Counted from the stretch's first letter, positions 23,629 to 34,915 are shown. The stretch: DNA of 64,000 nucleotides from Sciurus carolinensis (GCF_902686445.1 NC_062213.1:53860268-53924267), one strand, 5' to 3'. The notes: generated from the sequence alone by a model not told the origin. Made by a program: numbers and translations.

Positions 23629-24405
23629 ATAAACAAACAAACAAACAAAAATTAAAATGTTGGAATATATAACTTCCAAATAGTGAACATAAATTTTAAC
23701 TCAACTTGTCCAGTTCATTATTTTCTATGATAAGAAAATAAAGTTAAAAAATCTGCATGCATGATTGCTTCAATATGAGATAGGGTTATTAATAGCAGGA
23801 CTAGACCTAAAGTCCCATACCATCGATTGTTATACCTGTGTTCTTTCTGCTCCATCCTGATAAGAAAAATTGGCTTCAGGGTAATGCTATTAAGTCACTT
23901 GACAGTTTTTAGATAGTAGACATTGATAATTGGAGATTTTGATTGATTTTAAAAACACATTTGTTAGGAGTGATAAACCTAGGTTCAATGACAAGCATCA
24001 TGTCTAAATAAATCATGATTATCACAATTGGTATAAAGGACATCACAAGATAAGTGGTTCTTAAAACTAAAGTTATAATTAGTTGGTCATTTTTATTAGG
24101 AAAAAGGAATATTTATAGACCTATTCTCTTTAGCTATAGCAGTAGCAACAGTAGGGGATTGTGTTGTAATTGCTACTGCTGTCAACACAGCTTATTTGGA
24201 AATGCTTTTGATATAATTTTAAATGAATAAGTATAAGAAATGCATATTCTAAATTCAGGTATTTTTCTTCTTCTTTTATTTTTTTTCTGCTGTCATCATA
24301 CTTTAAGGGAATTTATTCCATGCTGCTATGAATTGCTCCTGAGATATTCCAAAATCCAGTGTTCGGGCTATTGAATGTAGCAAACAGTTTTGATAACTTT
24401 CTTAG
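23629..24405. other. AT-rich non-coding stretch with a short (CAAA)n run
   Basis: An (AAAC)n run at about 23632-23650 follows MER5A. The rest is unassigned. No gene. Confidence 0.45.
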
Positions 24406-24407
24406 TT

Positions 24408-24725
24408 CAGTTGGGCTCTTATATGAAAACACTATAAGCTTGGCATAGTTTATAAATGATAGAAGTTAATTCTTCAAGTTTTGTACTGGCAGGTTGGGAA
24501 GTTCAAGATCAATGCTGGTTCACGGATTATGCCTTCTAGTTGCGATCTCACATGTGCAAGACAGGCAGCTTTCAGGAGCATTTTTATGTGGACACTAATT
24601 CTACTCACAAGGTCTCCATCATTCTAGCCTAAACACCTCAAAGACCCATCTCATAATGCCACCAGTTTTGATGACTTGGTTTCAACAAAAATTTTGGGGA
24701 TAGATACGAATGTTTAAGCATACCT
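24408..24725 (+). mobile_element. Degenerate MLT1/MST-like LTR
   Basis: 'tttcttagttcagttggg', 'ggttgggaagttcaagatc', 'aaagacccatctcataatgcc' and 'aaaattttggggatagatac' follow the order of MLT1-type LTRs. Heavy decay; ends approximate. Confidence 0.65.
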
Positions 24726-25990
24726 CTCCTCTTCTAGCTTAGGACAATCACTGATCACAATGGGCATTCAACAACTGGCAAAAGTGTCAGTTTGCTGTAC
24801 AATCTAGGAGTATTTAAATGGTCAAATTACCACTGACAAAACTTACAATAAATCATCCCCAAACTACTAAATTAACCTTGACTGAGATTTTGACCACAGT
24901 TAGTGATGTGGGTCACAAATTAGATTTAAATAAGAGTATTATAATACCTAATAGTGATGCAAGCTTCCATCTCAGTTCATCAATTGATCAAGTCATTAAA
25001 ATATTATTTCTGAAATGACACTATGTGTCAGCAATACACTCGAATATATCTTTGGATATTTTCACATAATAAATTTCTTACCACTGTTATTTGCTGACTA
25101 ACTCAATGAATGCAGTTACTTTGTGCCCACAAAACGCCTCTGTCCATACTTGCACAGAAAATTTATCAGGTATATAGAATTTGAAGTCAAACTATTTAAG
25201 GCTAAAATTAGCATATATAAGAAATTTTAGTATAATTTTTTGTATTAAATGCTATCTTGTACCATCAATTTATTAGTTACCTAATATTTCAATCATTTTA
25301 AAAGTTAATCTGAGATACTTATATTGTATCAGCTAGAAGACAGTCTGAGGGAAAACGTAAAAAGACTTTATTTCAAATTTTTCTGGAAGGTATGTCCACA
25401 CAAGGTTGTCTGAACACATTTCATTCTTAAAATGAGACAGCCTGGAAATATTAAGTGACTATATCAAGATTCACATCTACTTATGCTAGACCCAAGGAAA
25501 GAACCTGACTCACCTACCTCATTTTCCATCCTGATTTAGTTTCTTTTCAGACTATCAAAGCAACTTATAATAATTTTTATTCTGTATCCTCTGCCACTTA
25601 TCTCTTTTAAAAAATTTCAGTTTTAATATATCTTAAGATAAATGCTCTGTCACTCTCAATAAGAAAATTATTTTGACAATTCTGAATTTAGATATGCCAG
25701 ATATATTGAGTGAAATTACTCGCATACTGGCAAAATGGAATATAAAGTAATAACTTCTTTTTGGGTCTGAGTTTATCTCTAAAGATTTTCAAATTTTTAT
25801 GATTTGTTTATTATTCACAAGATTATGGATGTATCCCAGATTTGATCCTGACCCCTAATTTGGCATCTCATTTCAATCTCAGATTCTCTGGATATTGGAT
25901 TTTACAATTTAAATTGCACAAGCATCCCTAAATTTAAATATTTTCCTTTTAATAATCATGAATGATGGAAAAGTCCTGTAAATCCTATTT
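24726..25990. other. Non-coding stretch with a possible MIR
   Basis: Around 25430-25530 there is a weak reverse MIR-like stretch. Otherwise unassigned. The 66-aa open frame at 24818 has no domain. Confidence 0.35.
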
Positions 25991-26563
25991 ATCTATTGAG
26001 TTAGTCAACTCTTCTTTACTGTGATCAAAATACCTGACAAGAACAACTTAAAGGAGGATAGGTTTATTTTGGACACATAGTTTCAGAGGTCTCAGTCCAT
26101 AGTCAGCTGACTCTATTATTCTGGGAATACAATGATACAAAACATGATAGAAAGGCATGGCAGAGGGAAGCTGGCCACCATGGTGGCCTAAAGCAGAGAG
26201 AGATAGAGAGAAGGGAGCGATTCAGTCAGGGACAAGATATAATCCCCAATAACAAAATACCATCACCTACTAACTGCCTACAGTTACCACCCATTTGACC
26301 ATTCAAATTATTAATCCATTGTTGGGGGCTGTGCCATGCGGATGGCACCTGATCACATCGGCAATGAGGAGGTTAATTAACATAAGCACACTCAGGTGAT
26401 TTATCACTGGCCGTATTCAGTTAAGTCCACGTGCACAAGGCGTGCACAGGTGTTCCCAAGTGCACCTGCTCGGGCCTGCTCCTTTTAACCCTTGCCCTGA
26501 TGGGGCAGCTAGCTCCTCGCCTGATCGCAACTGGCGTGGCTCCGCCCTCTGCCTCCTGGAGGG

Positions 26564-26570
26564 AATATAA
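26564..26570 (+). promoter_or_regulatory. TATA-like box of the class II LTR
   Basis: AATATAA in 'gggaatataagtgcgcag', preceded by a GC-rich region and followed within 10 bases by the G14 run. Position within the LTR fits the U3 core promoter. Confidence 0.6.
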
Positions 26571-26579
26571 GTGCGCAGT

Positions 26580-26593
26580 GGGGGGGGGGGGGG
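26580..26593. repeat. Poly-G run (G14)
   Basis: Fourteen consecutive G lie just downstream of the TATA-like box, where transcription would be expected to start. Length may be uncertain because such runs are hard to sequence. Confidence 0.85.
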
Positions 26594-26920
26594 CGCGTGA
26601 GAGTAAGAGCAGCAGATAGCAGAAAGAAGCGTAGAAGCCATTAGCAGAAAGGAAGAAGAAGAAGCGGCAAGCAGATAGAAGCAGCGAGTAGGGGCAGCGG
26701 TGGAAGGCTGATCACAGAGCGGAGAACTGGGAACACATCTTTAGGTTGCAGATCACAGATAGGCAGATCGCAGTACACGGGAGCATCACTAAGAAGCACC
26801 TTAGGTAGACGCACCCTTAATTCACAGGATGCAGGATGCACCTTTAAGAAGAAGAAGCAGAACTAAGAAGAAATAGATCTCTGATAAGCGTAGAAGCCTC
26901 TCTTTCTCTAAAACTTTCTC

Positions 26921-27045
26921 TCTAAGCAAAGTTTCTCTTCCAGATAAGCAAAGTTTCTCTTCCTCTAAGCAATTCTCTTCCTCTAAGCAAAGTTTCTCTT
27001 CCTCTAAGCAAAGCCTATCTTTCTCTCAAAGTCTCTCTTCCTCTA
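26921..27045 (+). repeat. CT-rich tandem repeat within the LTR (about 21-bp unit)
   Basis: About six degenerate units of 'taagcaaagtttctcttcc' type, alternating full-length and shortened. Tandem pyrimidine-rich repeats in the R/U5 part are known from IAP-type LTRs. Confidence 0.8.
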
Positions 27046-27090
27046 TAAATTAGTGCATACAGGAAAAATAGTTTATTTCCAGGCCCCTCC

Positions 27091-27096
27091 GATAAA
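27091..27096 (+). promoter_or_regulatory. GATAAA, probable polyadenylation signal of the LTR
   Basis: A one-base variant of AATAAA 32 bases before the LTR end. I infer the role from position only. Confidence 0.4.
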
Positions 27097-27257
27097 TACC
27101 TGTGCAATTGTTGCCGCAGGCGGCGACAATCCATCAAATGGATAATCCACCACATAGGTTACATCTCTCACAATCTCTAATTTCACCTCAGAACATTTCT
27201 GTGTTGCCTAACATGAACTTTTCAGGGTACACCTCATACCCAAACCATAATATCTAT

Positions 27258-28480
27258 ATTCTAACCTAACATGATGGGTTTCTATTCATTTAATGATAAG
27301 CAAATTTTGATTTTGAGTTTGAAAATATGATAATTATAGTTTTATTTTCTTCTTTGCATTTGTAGACCAATTTTATCCAAAATCACTGAACAACAAATTT
27401 TATCACATATGAAAATTTCACAGATCCTTTAGCTCAAGCTCTTCCAAAGAAAAATATGGATGCTTGGGTCGAATGGTGAGCTTTAAATGTGTGACCTTCT
27501 CTTATTATAGAAAAATTGCCTCAGAGAAAACAGGCATTATAGCTATAAAAGAACAGTAGTAGGTCAGAAACAATAAGTCAGTCAAAGATTTAGTGAGAAT
27601 AATAACCTTAAAATGAATTAGAAGGGAGCAAATTCTCTTGGGGAAAATTTGGATATTAGGCCACAGTTGGAGTATAAACTGCATGAGCAGTTGTCCTCAG
27701 GATCAAGAGAAGTGTCCTATAGCAATTATTAATAGGGTGAATGCATAAAATACCACAATTTAATATAATAGGAAAAAACATTTAAAAAGTTAAGGATCAT
27801 ATTTTATCCTTGAATGGAAGCAGACTTCTAGTTGTTAATGTTTTCCTTTTTCTGCAAAATGCATTTCTCCATTTTATTAATGTATGCTATATTTTATTGA
27901 CCTCATTTTATTTTTTAAAGGCAATTTAATTTTAATAGGCACTGAATATCCTGCAGTTAATATTTTGCCTGAGATTGTGTTCAGTTTGCAATTGTGTAGA
28001 TGAAACTCTTCACTTTAATCTAGTGCAATGCATCGCATTTCTATTAGAGACTCACATTTTTAAAAAAGGCAACCTTAGTGAAATTTTGCATTTAGGTAAC
28101 AACTTGTGCCACAATTCAAAATAAGCCTGTGATTATTAATGAAAGAGACAAACAGAAGACCCCTTCAAAAGCTAAAAAGTAATGACAAGAATGGTACCAG
28201 GCATTTGGTGGTGTAAGTCATTTAAATGCAAAGTAGGTGATGGCAGACTTTCAGATGAGATGGTGGCATGAACACACACATTTAACATTCTCATTGCAAT
28301 GAACAAAATAATGCTAAAAAAAATGAAGAGTAGGATATCAACATAAGTGCTATAAACTAGGAAAGAATGTCATTCTAGTGTTAGACATTTCAAGAAATAT
28401 CTGCTTGATACTGTGAAGATGAGATCAATTTATAGAAGTCTCTTCTAGTTAAATAACTAAATGTAGGCAGCAATGTGGTT
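27258..28480. other. Non-coding stretch, unassigned
   Basis: No gene or clear repeat. Moderately AT-rich, with no open frame worth naming. Confidence 0.45.
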
Positions 28481-28494
28481 AATAAGAAATAAAC

Positions 28495-28709
28495 AGCATC
28501 GCTAGACATGGTGGCCCATGCCTGTAATCCCAGTGGTTCAGGAAGCTGAGGCAGGGGTATAGAGAGTTCAAAGTCAGCCTCTGAAAAACCAAGGTGCAAA
28601 GCAACTCAGTGAGACCCTGTCCATAAATAAAATACAAAGTAGGACTGGGGATGTGGCTCACTGGCCGAGTACCCCTGAGTTCAATCCCCAGTACCAAAAA
28701 AAGAAAGAA
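28495..28709 (+). mobile_element. B1-ID composite SINE, full length
   Basis: The 7SL-like half ('catggtggcccatgcctg', 'taatcccagtggttcagg') is followed by 'gcaactcagtgagaccctg', an A-rich linker, then the tRNA-derived half ('actggggatgtggctcac', 'gagttcaatccccagtacc') and an A-rich tail. It is flanked by perfect 11-bp repeats AAGAAATAAAC (28484-28494 and 28710-28720). This is the strongest lineage marker in the window, typical of squirrels. The 69-72 aa minus-strand open frames here are SINE sequence. Confidence 0.96.
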
Positions 28710-28734
28710 AAGAAATAAACGGTATTAATGTTAC

Positions 28735-28915
28735 TACTTACAAGTTGCCAGTGTTCTTCTATGAACTTTATCTGTATTAACTTCTTTAGTCCTCTTAACC
28801 ATGTGAAGGAGATATGATTGAGGGAATTTGCCTTTCTTATACCAATAACTCACTGCACTACTAATTGCCAGAGGTAGGACTAAATTCCCAGGTAATATGG
28901 TGCCTCAGTCAGCAT
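28735..28915 (-). mobile_element. MIR SINE, minus strand
   Basis: 'ctttatctgtattaacttc', 'tagtcctcttaaccatgtg' and 'ccagaggtaggactaaattc' match the reverse MIR order (equivalents of 'taatcctcacaacaac' and 'cagagctgggattc'). Confidence 0.7.
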
Positions 28916-29740
28916 TTGTAGCTACTCATTTTCTAGCTCCATAAATTAATGCTTAAATAAATTGTGAAATATGTATGTACTTTATTTCTATGCAGTCATT
29001 AAAAGTGTAATTTGGAGAATATTTAAGGAGATATAAATATTTATAACTCATGTCTAAATTAGAAAGCAACATAAATTAATATGAGTGAATGCACCCATGT
29101 AACATGTTTGGTTAAAAATTTTAACAATGACACTCTTTCTTGAGGAAGTTCATGACTAGTTTCTTCTCCACACCAGTGCATATGTGAGAATATCTCACTA
29201 TTGCTTTCATACATGAATGAAAATTTGGCTGCATACCTAATATTTTGTCATAGGCTTTATTCTTTCAAAAACGAAAGTCAGTGTTTAAAAGGACTACTTG
29301 TAAACTTGAGACCAGTGAAGCATACGGAGCAAAACAGAACTGTTGTCGATGTGAGAGCGAGCTTAAAGGCAAACTCCAGGAGAAAATGTTGAACACGTTA
29401 GTATAATTACATGTTCTATAATTCCAGATTAAAGAAATATGGTCTTCACTGGGGAAAAAGTGAAATTTAAGAGCAGGCAAATTCATTCTGGCAGAAATTA
29501 CAGCCTACTGATTTATTTTCTTAGTGATCTTTATTGGATAAACATGTTACACTTAATCATTATAAATGTACATATGATATGATTACCAGTAGGATTACAA
29601 ATAAAATGTCTAAAATATAAAGTATTCCCAATACTAAGTGTTCAAAAGAAAAACTGAACTAAAAATAAAATATATAACTAAAAATAAAGATAGCTAACAA
29701 TGGCAAAAATAAATATAGCATTGGAATAATGGCAAAGGAC
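28916..29740. other. AT-rich non-coding stretch
   Basis: Open frames of 63 and 73 aa overlap on opposite strands around 29.2-29.5 kb without recognisable domains. No repeat named. Confidence 0.4.
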
Positions 29741-29744
29741 TTTA

Positions 29745-30545
29745 TTAATGATAAAATTGGTAATTGTGACTATTAAAGGCCATGGACTTCAGGACAGGGT
29801 GGGGAAACATTTTTTTCTCTTGGGAATTCAATCACGTCCCAAAGTGAAGACAAAAAGACCAATAATCTTGGTTCCACTGAGGCCCGGGGAAAAGAAGACA
29901 GTCAGTGTACGTAACAAACAAATGGGTCTGATGGGGAAGATGGAGGCTGGCTGGAAAGAAAAGGGAATCAAATACTGGTATATCCAGAGTCCTTCCCACT
30001 CCTCCTCCACTCTGTTGCAAGGTGACCTACCTCCAGGGAATTTTTCCTTCCTATAGGGAGTTTAGAGTTGTTAATCAATGCCTCCTGGGATATTCCCTTC
30101 CTGCCCAGGATCACTCCATCTTTGACCCATCTTTTGGTTCATGCCAGCAAGATAAGGGGAGAAGGAGAGCATAAGAACAAAGAAATCTGAAATGAATTAA
30201 AGGAACAGGACATCCCCACTTCTTTGGATACCCAGCTTTGGGACCCCTTCCCTGCAGAGAAGTCAGCCTCTGTTCTATCCATTAAGTAATACTTGCTTTC
30301 TACCATTGCCTCAAAGTTTCTTGGGTGTTTAATCTTCACATGTGGGGAAACGGAACTCAACCCTGCTTGATTCTCACCACCGGTATCACCACCACAGAAC
30401 TACAGCGATGAGATTGGGGTCTTTACTTCTCCCAGGGTTGAGGGCAGGACAAAACTGTAGCAAAGAACCGAGTCTAGTATAAAAACAGCCTCCACTCATC
30501 TTGAAGTCATCTTAATCCAGGGTGCTAAGGCACCTGGGTCAGTAA
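29745..30545 (+). mobile_element. Probable ERV1-type LTR, diverged
   Basis: The region is GC-richer than both flanks. It has LTR-like blocks: 'cccagctttgggacccc', 'gcctctgttctatccat', a degenerate polyA-like 'attaagtaatacttgctttc', then 'tcttgggtgtttaatcttc' and 'gattctcaccaccgg'. This order resembles mammalian class I LTRs. A 102-aa plus-strand open frame (29748-30056) lies in the U3-like part and has no domain. I found no terminal duplication, so the call is tentative. Confidence 0.5.
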
Positions 30546-31490
30546 AAGAAGAAAAGCAAATCATCTCCTGAGTAAGATAACATCATTCTAGACTTCACAT
30601 TATTCCTAAAGCACAATTTGGAAAATATTATGTATGTTGGATTATATGAAAGAAAAGTATTTTGAGCCACACCCATCTAGGGTCCAGGGAAGAGACTGGT
30701 AAAGTCTTTCCAAAAGAGTAAATGTGAAGTTGGAAAATTGACCAAAGCAACCAGTTCTGTTCTCCCCAAAGCATACAAACTCTGAGAGGTATTTAAGCTT
30801 GAAAAATTGGTTGACTTGAGGTAAGAATAACTGAATCTGTGGCATTTTGGCCTAAGGATGTGTGGCTCCCCCTCAACCCCACCATCCAGTTTCTTGGAAG
30901 TGGAGGCTCTATTGGAACAGAAAGGTCAGAGGAGTGCTAGGATTTTGCTGTTTGAGAAGAAACTCGCACAATTAAATCAATGAATGATTCTCATGTCCAG
31001 TTGCATTGCTGATGGAATTTTGAGGCAGGTGATGTTGAGCAGGGAGAGTAGAAAGGACCAAAATCTCTAATTGTCCAAATTGGCTTGCTTGGAAGAAGAC
31101 TATACTAGACTTGGCCTGTGTCTATGTATGAAAAAAAATGAAGAGAACCTAAATCAGTCTCACATTCCTGGCCACTCCACAAGTTCTGCCCATGTGAATA
31201 ACATGCAAAATAGTCCAGTGAGATGCAAAAACTGGAAAGATTTAAAAATGGCCTAAACTTCCAATGTGTTCCCCTATCCACAAAGAGATATATTACTTGA
31301 AATTTTACTAGCTTGAATTGGTTGAGCACAAATCTCCTGCAGTTTTTCCTGGCCACTAATTTAAAAACACACAGGTGTGACACTTTTAAAGACAGGCTTA
31401 AAGATAAAATCAGGAATGCTGATTTTAAAAGTTCAACAGAGATATCAGCAGTAACCCACTGCAAAGGAGACTGATTTCAGAAATTTAGTT
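30546..31490. other. Non-coding stretch
   Basis: The 119-aa minus-strand open frame at 31105-31464 has no recognisable domain and no supporting codon pattern. Treated as chance. Confidence 0.45.
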
Positions 31491-31499
31491 TGGCAATTT

Positions 31500-31862
31500 A
31501 CTAAACAAAGAAATAAATAAACAGACAAAACAACAAAAACCTATCTCAAGGGGGAATGTAAATCCATTGCTGCTACAATTATTTAAAACATCAAAATGTT
31601 CAATTTTCAAAGAAAGAAAAAAGTGCAAGGTCTTCTCTAGGAAAAGTTTTTTTTTTTTTTTTTTTTTCCTGTGGAATCCGTTTCTGAGTGTTTGAGTATG
31701 TTGGATTTAAGAGACAATAGATACTTCCAAACAGCTACTGTGAGTGTGTTCAAGGAACTAAGACAAATTGTGTTTAAGGAATTCAAAAAAAGTAGGAATA
31801 TTATTTTTCATAATCCATCAGAAAGGAGTAGATAATAGAAAGAAATTCTAAAAATAATGAGT
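31500..31862 (+). mobile_element. Old L1, plus strand, left part
   Basis: A-rich, with 'tgtgttcaaggaactaag' and 'agaaagaaattctaaaaata', resembling the 5'/ORF1 part of old L1s. A T23 run lies at about 31647-31668. The L1 match resumes after the SINE. Confidence 0.45.
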
Positions 31863-31863
31863 G

Positions 31864-31988
31864 AGGCCAACTGTGGTGGTATATGCTTGTAATCCCAGTG
31901 ACTCTGGAGGCTGAGTTGGGAGGATAATAAATTCAAGGCCAGCTTCAGAAATTTAGCAAAGATTTAGCAACTTAGTGAGACCCTGTCT

Positions 31989-32024
<36 letters not shown>

Positions 32025-32084
32025 AACTTGGGAACATAGCTCAGTGGTAGAACATCCCTGGGTTCAATTCTCTGTTGAAAAGAA
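31864..32084 (+). mobile_element. B1-ID composite SINE
   Basis: 'actgtggtggtatatgcttg', 'taatcccagtgactctgg' and 'acttagtgagaccctgtc' form the first half. A pure A30 linker (31993-32022) follows, then 'gggaacatagctcagtgg' and 'ctgggttcaattctctg'. The linker is unusually long. It is inserted in old L1 sequence. Confidence 0.95.
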
Positions 32085-32094
32085 AAGAATGACT

Positions 32095-32740
32095 AAAGAC
32101 TTTCCATGTTTGATTATTTGATGAAAAACAATCTACACATCCAAAATCTGTATATCACACATGATAGTAAACTGTTGAAACCAAAGATAAACAGAAAATA
32201 TTGAAAACAGAGAAAAATAGATTCATTATGTATAGAGAACATCAATATAATTAATATTACTAAAATTGTTACTTCTCTAATTAAAACAGAAGCACTGAAA
32301 TGATATACTCAAAGTGCTGAAATTATGTAAAATGTGTTTCAAGACCACAATGAACTAAACTGGAAATCAACAAAAATAAAATTCTAGAAAATCTTCTCAA
32401 ATGTTTGGACATTTAAAAACACACCAAAATACTTCACAAATCAAAGAAGCAATCAAAAGGAAAACCAGAAAATTTTAAAAATTGAGGTAGAATTTAAATC
32501 ATCATGGATACAACAGTAAGTAGATGACAGTTATACAATAGCAGTTAAGAAATACCTAGGAAAGTCACAAAAGTCATAAAAGTTCATAGATAAATAGCCT
32601 AGCAGGAAAATGCATGGAACATTATTAGTCAATAAAAGTTGACAGAAAGAAGCAGAAAAAGAAAGAAAAAAAGGTAGCATATTTTAAGACTGTAATTGTT
32701 TAGAATTTCTGGAAAATACAAATAAGTGATTATTAGTCTG
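32095..32740 (+). mobile_element. Old L1, plus strand (ORF1 end joined to ORF2)
   Basis: 'gatgaaaaacaatctacac', 'gatagtaaactgttgaaacc' and 'actcaaagtgctgaaatt' match the ORF1 region of old L1s. After about 32340, 'accacaatgaactaaactgg' and 'aaatgtttggacatttaa' match ORF2 endonuclease. The jump implies an internal deletion. Non-coding. Confidence 0.75.
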
Positions 32741-32742
32741 CA

Positions 32743-33042
32743 GACAGCACCTCACTTAACAATGGCACAACATATGATTTTTCCACTTTATAATGGTGTA
32801 TAGACAATAAGCATTCAGTAGAAATCACACTTCATATTCAGATTCTGATCCTTCCCAATTCTCTCTGGTGAGGCTGTGCTGCTGCTGTGAGGGACAGATC
32901 TCAAAGGTGAATGACAAGGTGCTGTGTAGTCAAGCTATGATTTTCTCTAGGTTAGATATATTAAATGTATTTTGACTTGCAGTATTGTCAATTTGTGATA
33001 GGTTTATGGGGACGTAATCCCACTATAAATCAAGGAGCATCT
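32743..33042 (+). mobile_element. Tigger-like non-autonomous DNA transposon
   Basis: Ends form imperfect inverted repeats: CAGACAGCACCTCACTTAAC at the left and the complement of 'aaatcaaggagcatctg' at the right. Inside, 'attcagtagaaatcacactt', 'tatattaaatgtattttgac' and 'gggacgtaatcccactat' follow a known old mammalian DNA element. It is followed by TA, the target of Tc1/mariner-Tigger elements. The 73-aa open frame at 32965 is not a gene. Confidence 0.7.
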
Positions 33043-33044
33043 GT

Positions 33045-34735
33045 ATTGACCTATTTACCCCATATAGAGCTAGGCTGTTCAGACTTTTCCATCACCCACA
33101 TATGGTATTGTGCATTTAAAATGAAGCAAGGTCAAACTGAGGTGTGTATCAGTTATGTAGTTTTGGATTTCCAAGAAGTAAAGTAAAACAAAGTAATAAA
33201 AGGCATCTCATTCATGATGTACACAGATTATATGTTGGGAAAACATTTTGGAATTATGCTTAAATGTTTCTGAATGATGAATAATGGCTATGTTTTTTAC
33301 CAAATGCTTCAGATTTTTTGCTATTGTTCATTTCAAGTTGATTATGATAAGCATTGCTTTTTGAAAGTTAGAAAAGTTATGAATATTAGAAAGAAAATAA
33401 CCTGAAAGATCTTTGAGAGAAAATACTTGTAACTTCTGAATTGTCAGAGCTTCATTAAGGTTTTCTATACGGGAATAAAAGAATTCTCACCCCTGAAAAT
33501 CCATATCATATTATCTATAATGTACATGGCATAAAATTTTTAGGAATAAGTGATTGATATTTTCTTCCCCTTACTATGTTGTAAATCCATTAGGTCGGAG
33601 TTCATGCCTTGTTTGTTTTTGATTACCATATGTATGCTAATGCTATAGGGGATGATGAATGCCACTTGGCAAAGGCTTTTGAATTAATAACTAATGTAAG
33701 TGAAAAATCACATTTCAGAGCTAAATTATTTTTCTACTGTGATTACTTGACTTATTTATATTTATTTTAGCAAATAGATACTGATTGCATGTCACACCTA
33801 TGAAACCTTTATCTTTAAATTATTTGACTTTTAAATGTTTTTGAAAAGAGATTTTACCACTCTATGCTGTAGGACATATCGAGTTTAGTGAAACATTTGA
33901 TGAGTTAACAATCTTTTTCTTTCCCAGTCTGAAGCAAAACTGAACTTATTTCTAGTTGACACTCCAACCTTGAAAACATATATTTCCTACAACTGAAGAT
34001 TTAGAAGCAAGCTTATTAATATTATGTTTAGGATATGAACCATTCTATAAGCAATTAAAAACAAATAAAAGAACAGTGACTAAGCTCAACCACCTACTAT
34101 AGAATCTCATATCAATATGTGCTTTGTAAGTATCTTCGGTTAATAATCTTATACCAAATAATGTGTTCTTCTGAACACTGATTTCTTTTTGTCTAAATAG
34201 ACATATTTGTGGGATGAAGTTTGTTTTAATTAAATGCCTACAGGGATAAATAGGAAGAAGCATTTTCCTCATTTAAAGACTGAAGAGTGCGTTATTTGTT
34301 AGAAATAAAAAAAGAAAAGTGAGAATAAGCCCTTTGTATATTTTCTCCATTGTAGATTTCTTATTATGAAAGAAGATAATGTACAAGAAAGTGGATAATC
34401 ATAGGTTTCAAAAAGAAAGGGAGGTCATGGGCTAAAAGATGCAGTTTGAGTGTGAACTAATGTATATACTAATCCTCATCATAGGAGTATACAGATTTAC
34501 ATACCTACACACACATATCAACTTGATACCAAAATCTCAGAAAAATGTGCCTATGCATCTGGGTAAAGAGAGAGGTCTTGAGGTACAGCATGCTGAAAGA
34601 CAGTTTTAAAATTTCTATTTTCAAGGGTAAGACATTCATAGAAAAAGTTAATTTTTAGAGGAATTATTGACCCACAGTCTTATGTTCAACCAACATAGCC
34701 CACTAAGGTGTTTTAGGACTTGGAATGTAAATTAT
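33045..34735. other. AT-rich non-coding stretch
   Basis: Nothing recognised. The 75-aa minus-strand open frame at 34045-34272 has no domain. Confidence 0.45.
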
Positions 34736-34739
34736 TTTC

Positions 34740-34915
34740 TACTATAGAAGGAGAGAGAGGAAAAATGAGAACACATACTAAAGAATGATATATATAATCA
34801 GAAAAATAAGAAATTATACTCCATTTATATAGGATCTATCAAAATGTATAAATGAATTCTACTGTCATGTACAATAAATTAGAACAATTAAAAACTTTTA
34901 AAAATGAACTAGTGA
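34740..34915 (+). mobile_element. Possible old rodent L1 3' tail
   Basis: 'aattatactccatttatat', 'tctactgtcatgtacaataa' and 'attagaacaattaaaaac' resemble L1 3' tails seen in squirrel-type genomes. Weak evidence. Confidence 0.4.

Larger units (their letters stand above)
26320..27128 (+). mobile_element. Class II (ERVK/IAP-like) solo LTR, 809 bp
   Basis: A TGTTGGGGGCTG...GGCGACA element flanked by a perfect 6-bp duplication ATCCAT (26314-26319 and 27129-27134). Six bases is the usual duplication for class II (betaretrovirus-like) elements. It is far more GC-rich than its surroundings and carries its own TATA-like box, poly-G run, CT-rich tandem repeats and GATAAA signal. No internal retroviral genes remain, so it is a solo LTR left by LTR-LTR recombination. 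Clean ends suggest a fairly recent insertion. Confidence 0.93.
25997..27252 (+). mobile_element. MaLR LTR interrupted by a class II solo LTR
   Basis: The LTR begins TGAGTTAGTCAAC and ends ...CCATAATA, with a perfect 5-bp duplication TCTAT on each side (25992-25996 and 27253-27257). Without the 815-bp insertion it is about 441 bp, matching the intact 436-bp copy at 19224. The interruption falls at 'ttaatccat'. Confidence 0.92.

Noticed and set aside
29748..30056. 102-aa open frame as a possible gene
   Set aside because: No domain, overlapped by two minus-strand frames of 60-62 aa, and it lies in LTR-like sequence.
31105..31464. 119-aa minus-strand open frame
   Set aside because: No recognisable domain, no splice or promoter context, and the length is attainable by chance in 64 kb.
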